Assembly: GCA_019634735.1 (NCBI GenBank)
Contig: JAHCAT010000006.1
Span: forward strand, 1-64,000
From: Lysobacterales bacterium
GTDB taxonomy: Bacteria; Pseudomonadota; Gammaproteobacteria; Xanthomonadales; UBA2363
DNA: 64,000 bases
Reading direction: 5' to 3'
Position 1 is the stretch's first letter; each line of letters opens with the position of its first letter. Both the position numbers and the translations under genes were made by a program. This document shows, in pieces, positions 60,401-64,000 of the stretch. The notes beneath the pieces were generated by a model. The model saw only the letters and a program-made list of their open reading frames with translations, had not been told where the DNA came from and did no database searches.

Positions 60401-60492
60401 AGGACCTCGGGCGTCGAATCCCGGCCAGTTCGAAACCCTACGGATTCTCGCGTGCCTATCTGAACGCCTGGCTCGACGTCACCGGCGAATGA
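57466..60492 (+). CDS. Membrane/spermidine synthase-like fusion protein, copy 1
   Basis: A 1008-residue protein. The N-terminal half has about 12-14 helices in two related halves ([20 protein letters not shown] and [19 protein letters not shown] both carry the YQ/YE-W motif), followed by a methyltransferase-like spermidine synthase domain: [40 protein letters not shown] and [14 protein letters not shown]. The catalytic Asp of true aminopropyltransferases (in the ISD motif) is Glu here, so polyamine synthesis is doubtful. A C-terminal helical extension of about 250 residues follows. GGGAGG lies 5 bases before the ATG at 57466. The function of this fused family is not established. Confidence 0.85.
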   Translation: MTHVRRLGLERALLALFVLSGFAGLIYQAIWSHYLGLSLGHAAYAQTLVLAIFMGGMAIGAWLVSAFGVHWRRLILAYAVVEIVIGLAGLGFHALFVWYTGFSQETVYPALSGEAAVRAWQWGSAALIILPQCILLGMTFPLMSGGYLRLAPDADGEILGGLYFSNSVGAAFGALVATFVLLPWIGMPGTVATAGVLNLVVGVLAIFVARHADGLRPLPPSAPAPVAAPAAGSTEARRPLPLGAFTALMLGATFFSGAASFVYEIGWVRMLNQVLGTTVHSFELMLAAFILGLAFGGWWIRRRSERITDPVAYAGLAQVWMGVAALASLPVFAQSFSWVGWLMSVLPRDDGGYTWFMLASAGISMLVMFPAAFFAGMTLPLFTMALLRRGAGEASIGRIYAANTLGAILGVALAVHVLIPLLGLRYALMLAAVVDILIGLVLLQRYAVAVPRRAFQVAAGAVLAGLLLSLLFGQASPRAIASGVFRHGSATLAEDAHIHFLRDGKTATIAFYSQGTSGTIATNGKPDASIQVNPAEPPSADEITMIMAAALPLAAHPDPKDIAIIGWGSGLSTHTMLGSSRPRRVESIEIERAMVEGARHYGNRVRRAYEDPRSIVHIDDARTFFATGRRGFDVIVSEPSNPWVSGVASLFTREFYAFLRKHLNEGGLLVQWLQAYELGDHLLGTMMVALAEEFPHVDIYLTNTGDLLFLAGTAPIPALDYDRFTEPDLRAELARVGLGNIGGFTVRKVGDRDTLRAIAALAGSQPHTDFHPVVSLNAPRDRFARRSAEIHTLVMGTGMPVLELTGARRPASVADDVLFEDISFGAVDHWVARDLRSLLLGETATHVPQLNQELAQSVAQLLSLSADALDADGRSDWLDITAAMAEYSLGFLPAEDHVGVWIDPVWVAPERLDDGMAALLAAYEATARRDAAAMETRAMAALDTLGADATPMIANQMLLIARLGAIGQGRRELALAYEQDLGRRIPASSKPYGFSRAYLNAWLDVTGE

Positions 60493-60640
60493 GCCACCGC
60501 GGCCGCGCGCCCTGACCGGCGCGTGGCCACGGGTGTGGATCGCCCCGCCAGGGCAGGCGGTCGCGGCGGCAGCCCCTGCGGCGCGCGACACCCGGGCTGG
60601 CCGCTTGGAGCAGGGGCACCTGCCGCGTACTCTGCCGCTC

Positions 60641-63600
60641 ATGTCGATCCCATCCGGCCGGGCAGCGGGCAACGGCGCCCTGCCCGACCGCCCCCTGCTC
60701 GCCCTGTTCGCCCTGTCCGGCGCCGCCGCCCTGGTCTACCAGGCGCTGTGGTCGCATTACCTGGGGCTGGTGCTGGGCCATGCCGCGCATGCCCAGGTGC
60801 TGGTGCTGGCACTGTTCATGGGCGGCATGGCGCTGGGTGCCTGGCTGGCCGGGCGCCGCGGGGCGCGCTGGCGGCGGCCGTTGCGGGCGTACGCGCTCGC
60901 CGAGGGCGTGATCGGCGTGGCCGGGCTGGGTTTCCACGGCGTGTTCGTGGGCCTGGATGCGCTGGGCCAGGCGGTGCTGCCGGCGCTGGATTCGACGCTG
61001 GCGGTGCGCGCCTGGCAATGGGGCGGCGCTGCGGCGCTGATCGCCCCGCAGTGCGTGCTGCTGGGCATGACCTTTCCGCTGCTGGGCGCGGCCTGGCTGC
61101 GGCTGGCGCCGACGCGCGACACCGCGGTGCTGGCGGGGCTGTATTTCGGCAACGGGCTGGGTGCGGCGGTGGGCGCGCTGGCGGCAGCCTTCGTGCTGCT
61201 GCCCTGGCTGGGCCTGCCGGGCTCGGTGGCGGTGGCGGGGCTGGTGAACCTGGTGGTGGCGGTTTGGGCGTGGCGACTGGCCGGGCGCTGGGACGTCGGC
61301 GACGGCGACGGTGCGGCGCTCGCGGGGCGGCCCTCTCCCCCGGCCCCTCCCCCGCAGGCGGGGGAGGGGAGAAGTGGGGTGCCGTCGCCGATTGGCGGCG
61401 AGGATTCGGACGTCGGGCTCGAAAACGCATGGCCCGATCGCCCGGTCGTAAGCAGCGCGGCGGTGGAGCGGCGCTGGGAGATCGGCGCCGGCGACGGTGC
61501 GGCGCTGGCGGGGCGGCCCTCTCCCCCGGCCCCTCCCCCGCAGGCGGGGGAGGGGAGAAGTGGGGTGCCGTCGCCGGTCGGGGTGGCGGTTGGCCGCCAT
61601 GAGGCGCCATCGCAAGGTGGGGCGGCCAGTGGCAGCGACGCGGTGCGCGCGCGGAGTGCGGGCGTGGGCTGGCTGGCGGCGGTGGCGGCGCTGACGGCGG
61701 TGGCGTCGTTCGTGTACGAGATCGCCTGGGTGCGGCTGCTGAACCAGGCGCTGGGCACCACCTTGCACGCCTTCGAGCTGATGCTGGCCAGTTTCGTCGG
61801 CGGCCTGGCGCTGGGCGGCTGGTGGCTGCGCCGGCGCGCGCACCGGGTGCGCGATGCCCTGGCCTGGGCGGGCTGGGCGCAGGTGGCGATGGCGGCGGCG
61901 GCGCTGGCCTCGCTGCCGGTGTTCGCGCGCAGCTTCGACTGGGTCGGGCTGCTGGTGCGCTGGCTGCCGGCCAACGAGGCCGGCTACGCGCTGTTCCTGG
62001 CCGGCAGCGCGGCGATCGCGCTGGCGGTGATGCTGCCGGCGGCGTTCTGCGCCGGCCTGGTGCTGCCGCTGCTGACCAGCGCCGCGTTGCGCGCCGGCGC
62101 CGGCGAGGGCGGCATCGGCCGGATCTACGCGGCCAACACGCTGGGCGCGGTGGCCGGCGTCGCGCTGACCGTGGCGGTGCTGGTGCCCTGGCTGGGCCTG
62201 GCCGGCGCGGTGATCGCCGCGGCCCTGCTCGATGCGGCGCTGGGCATCGCCCTGCTGCGCGCGGCGCCCTCCGGCCTGTCCGGCCGCCAGGTGCTGGCAC
62301 TGGCCGGCGTGCTGGCGCTGGCCCTGCTGCTGGCGCTGGGCCCGGGCCGGCCGGACCCGCGGGCGCTGGCCTCGGGCGTGTTCCGGCACGGCCACGCGCG
62401 CCTGGACGCGGCGGTGACGGTGGACTTCATCGAGGACGGTCGCACCGCCACGGTGGCGCTGTACCGGCAGGGCAGCGTCGCCACGGTGGCCACCAACGGC
62501 AAGCCCGATGCCGCGCTGCAGCTCGACCCCGACGGCACGCCGACCGGCGACGAGCCGACCATGCTGCTGCTGGGCGCCCTGCCCCTGCTGGTGCATCCGG
62601 CGCCGGCGCAGGTGGCGGTGGTCGGCTGGGGCGCCGGGCTGTCCACGCACACCCTGCTGGGCTCGCCGCGGCCGGTGCAGGTGGCGACGGTGGAGATCGA
62701 GGCGGCGATGGTGCGCGCGGCGCGCGGCTTCGGCCAACGCGTCGCGCGCGCCTACGACGACCCGCGCTCGGTGACCCACATCGACGATGCCCGGACCTTC
62801 TTCAGTGCCGCCCGGCAAGGCTGGGACGTGATCGTCTCCGAGCCCTCCAACCCCTGGGTGAGCGGCGTCGCCGCGCTGTTCACCCGGCAGTTCCATGCCC
62901 TGCTGGCGCGCCACCTGGCCGAGCACGGCGTGCTGGTGCAGTGGCTGCACACCTACGAGCTGGACGACGCCCTGCTGGCGACCATGGTCGCCGCGCTGCT
63001 CGAGGTCTTCGCGCACGTCGAGGTGTACGTGGCGCACAGCAGCGACCTGATCCTGCTGGCCTCGAAGCAGCCGCTGTCGGCGCCGGATTTCGCGCGCCTG
63101 GACAGCGCCGTGCTGCACGCGGAGCTGGCGCGGGTGGGCCTGGCCGGCACGGCCGACATCGCCCTGCGCCGGCTCGGCGATGCCCGCCTGCTGCATGGCC
63201 TGGTCGCCGCCGCCGGTGCGGTGCCGCATTCGGACTTCCATCCGGTGGTCGCCCTGCAGGCGCCGCGCGCGCGCTTCACCGGCGCCCATGTCGAACTGCT
63301 GCCGGCACTGGCCGCCACCGGCTTGCCGGTGCTGGAACTCACCGCCGGCCGCCAGCCGGTCGGTCTGGCCGCGACGCCCGCGTGGGACCCGGACAGCCAG
63401 GGCGTGGTCAACCACTGGCAGGCGCGCGACGTGCGTTCCGGGATGCTGGCCGGACATGACGTCGCACAGCGACGCGCGCATGGCACGGTGGATCCGCCCG
63501 CGGACGTCGCGGTGGATGACGGCGCGCCCCTGCGCCTGCGGCTTCCTGCCCGGCATGACGATCGCCAGCCGCTGGTGCTGGGCCAGGTGCATGTCCTGAA

Positions 63601-64000
63601 GGGCGGCTGGCCCGATCCCGGCCAGCCCGACGCCCTGCCCCGCTGGCTGGAAGCGCTGGCCGTGATCGGCGAATACACCCTGGGCCACCTGCCTGCCGCC
63701 GACCTTGAGCCGCTGTGGCAGGCGCCGGTGTGGCTGCCCGCCGGGGAGGCGCCGCCGCAGGTCGCCGCCGTACTGGCCGCCTATGCGGCGATCGCCGCCC
63801 GCGACCTGCCGGCGATGCGGCCGCGGGCGGATGCGGCGCTGCAGGCCCTGGACGCGGCGATGCCGGCGGACAACGATTCATCGGCCGCGCCGGCGGCGCT
63901 GGCCCGGCGCGACGGCGGTGCGGAACCGCTGGCCGTGCTGCAGGGCGACGCGGAGGTCGCGTCCCGGACCGAGGCCGGCCCGGCAGTGGGAGGCGCCTCC
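60641..64000 (+). CDS. Membrane/spermidine synthase-like fusion protein, copy 2 (3' end outside window)
   Basis: Tandem paralogue of the preceding gene; 1120 codons are visible without a stop. Collinear motifs: [67 protein letters not shown] and [15 protein letters not shown]. The linker between the two membrane halves is about 90 residues longer than in copy 1, because two 87-bp palindromic repeats (61304-61390, 61490-61576) are inserted in frame. The C-terminal extension also diverges and is longer. The start ATG at 60641 has no evident ribosome site; 148 bases separate it from copy 1. Confidence 0.85.
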   Translation, partial: MSIPSGRAAGNGALPDRPLLALFALSGAAALVYQALWSHYLGLVLGHAAHAQVLVLALFMGGMALGAWLAGRRGARWRRPLRAYALAEGVIGVAGLGFHGVFVGLDALGQAVLPALDSTLAVRAWQWGGAAALIAPQCVLLGMTFPLLGAAWLRLAPTRDTAVLAGLYFGNGLGAAVGALAAAFVLLPWLGLPGSVAVAGLVNLVVAVWAWRLAGRWDVGDGDGAALAGRPSPPAPPPQAGEGRSGVPSPIGGEDSDVGLENAWPDRPVVSSAAVERRWEIGAGDGAALAGRPSPPAPPPQAGEGRSGVPSPVGVAVGRHEAPSQGGAASGSDAVRARSAGVGWLAAVAALTAVASFVYEIAWVRLLNQALGTTLHAFELMLASFVGGLALGGWWLRRRAHRVRDALAWAGWAQVAMAAAALASLPVFARSFDWVGLLVRWLPANEAGYALFLAGSAAIALAVMLPAAFCAGLVLPLLTSAALRAGAGEGGIGRIYAANTLGAVAGVALTVAVLVPWLGLAGAVIAAALLDAALGIALLRAAPSGLSGRQVLALAGVLALALLLALGPGRPDPRALASGVFRHGHARLDAAVTVDFIEDGRTATVALYRQGSVATVATNGKPDAALQLDPDGTPTGDEPTMLLLGALPLLVHPAPAQVAVVGWGAGLSTHTLLGSPRPVQVATVEIEAAMVRAARGFGQRVARAYDDPRSVTHIDDARTFFSAARQGWDVIVSEPSNPWVSGVAALFTRQFHALLARHLAEHGVLVQWLHTYELDDALLATMVAALLEVFAHVEVYVAHSSDLILLASKQPLSAPDFARLDSAVLHAELARVGLAGTADIALRRLGDARLLHGLVAAAGAVPHSDFHPVVALQAPRARFTGAHVELLPALAATGLPVLELTAGRQPVGLAATPAWDPDSQGVVNHWQARDVRSGMLAGHDVAQRRAHGTVDPPADVAVDDGAPLRLRLPARHDDRQPLVLGQVHVLKGGWPDPGQPDALPRWLEALAVIGEYTLGHLPAADLEPLWQAPVWLPAGEAPPQVAAVLAAYAAIAARDLPAMRPRADAALQALDAAMPADNDSSAAPAALARRDGGAEPLAVLQGDAEVASRTEAGPAVGGAS
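61304..61390. repeat. GC palindromic element inside a coding sequence, copy 1
   Basis: Same element as at 36234 and 36373, with 12-base arms CCCCTCCCCCGC/GCGGGGGAGGGG around AG, and GGTGCCGTCGCC at its end. In the gene's frame it encodes GRPSPPAPPPQAGEGRSGVP. Confidence 0.92.
61490..61576. repeat. GC palindromic element inside a coding sequence, copy 2
   Basis: An almost identical second copy exactly 186 bases after the first, in the same frame, and encoding the same 20-residue peptide. Flanking codons (WDVGDGDG and WEIGAGDG) are also related, so the pair may come from a local duplication. Confidence 0.92.

Noticed and set aside
60523..63459. Two further plus-strand frames overlapping the second fusion gene (60523-61602 and 61822-63459)
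   Set aside because: They are out of frame with the SpeE-like motifs, which run continuously from 60641 in one frame.

Overview
The window is high-GC DNA from a gammaproteobacterium. It most likely belongs to the Lysobacterales (Xanthomonadales): the type IV pilus gene order (pilS, pilR, pilC, paired pilins), the hppD-hmgA-MarR tyrosine locus and the YfcC, AbgT and WaaA set all fit that group. The genus cannot be fixed from sequence alone. No rRNA, tRNA or CRISPR array was recognised.

Region 1 (1-13.1 kb) is metabolic. A secreted subtilase runs off the left edge, followed by a fumarylacetoacetase-like hydrolase, a secreted M28 peptidase, a putative secreted gluzincin and a TrmH-type RNA methyltransferase. 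A complete homogentisate pathway follows on the minus strand: hppD, hmgA, a lipoprotein, fumarylacetoacetase and maleylacetoacetate isomerase. A MarR regulator is divergent from it across overlapping promoters that enclose a perfect palindrome.

Region 2 (13.5-24.1 kb) carries an MFS transporter, a YfcC transporter, a periplasmic-sensor GGDEF-EAL protein, an AbgT transporter, waaA and an lpxL-like acyltransferase. The gaps between them are filled with unusual 7-bp tandem arrays and GC-rich palindromes.

Region 3 (24-57 kb) looks like a type IV pilus locus (pilS, pilR, pilC, two pilins, all on the minus strand in this order) opened up by accessory modules. pilB is not present. Between pilS and pilR lies the most interesting unit of the window: a class I cyclic-di-GMP riboswitch with a terminator, in front of an operon for a Csu-like (archaic) chaperone-usher pilus. 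The last two genes of that operon are a hybrid histidine kinase and a receiver-EAL phosphodiesterase, joined to the pilus genes by overlapping stop and start codons. The signal that controls the pilus RNA is therefore plausibly degraded by a product of the same RNA. Between pilR and pilC are scars (ECF sigma, HicA and IS30 fragments), an orphan HicB, a PAS-GGDEF-EAL protein, a globin and a large Kelch-repeat exoprotein. Between pilC and the pilins is a glycan module: two glycosyltransferases, two methyltransferases, a flippase-like membrane protein, an epimerase, an acyltransferase broken by one nonsense codon, and a TMTC-like membrane glycosyltransferase next to the pilins. The major pilin has a good sigma-54 promoter, consistent with PilR control.

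Region 4 (57.4-64 kb) holds two tandem paralogues of a large membrane/spermidine-synthase-like fusion. The second runs off the right edge and has acquired two copies of the local palindromic repeat in frame within its coding sequence.
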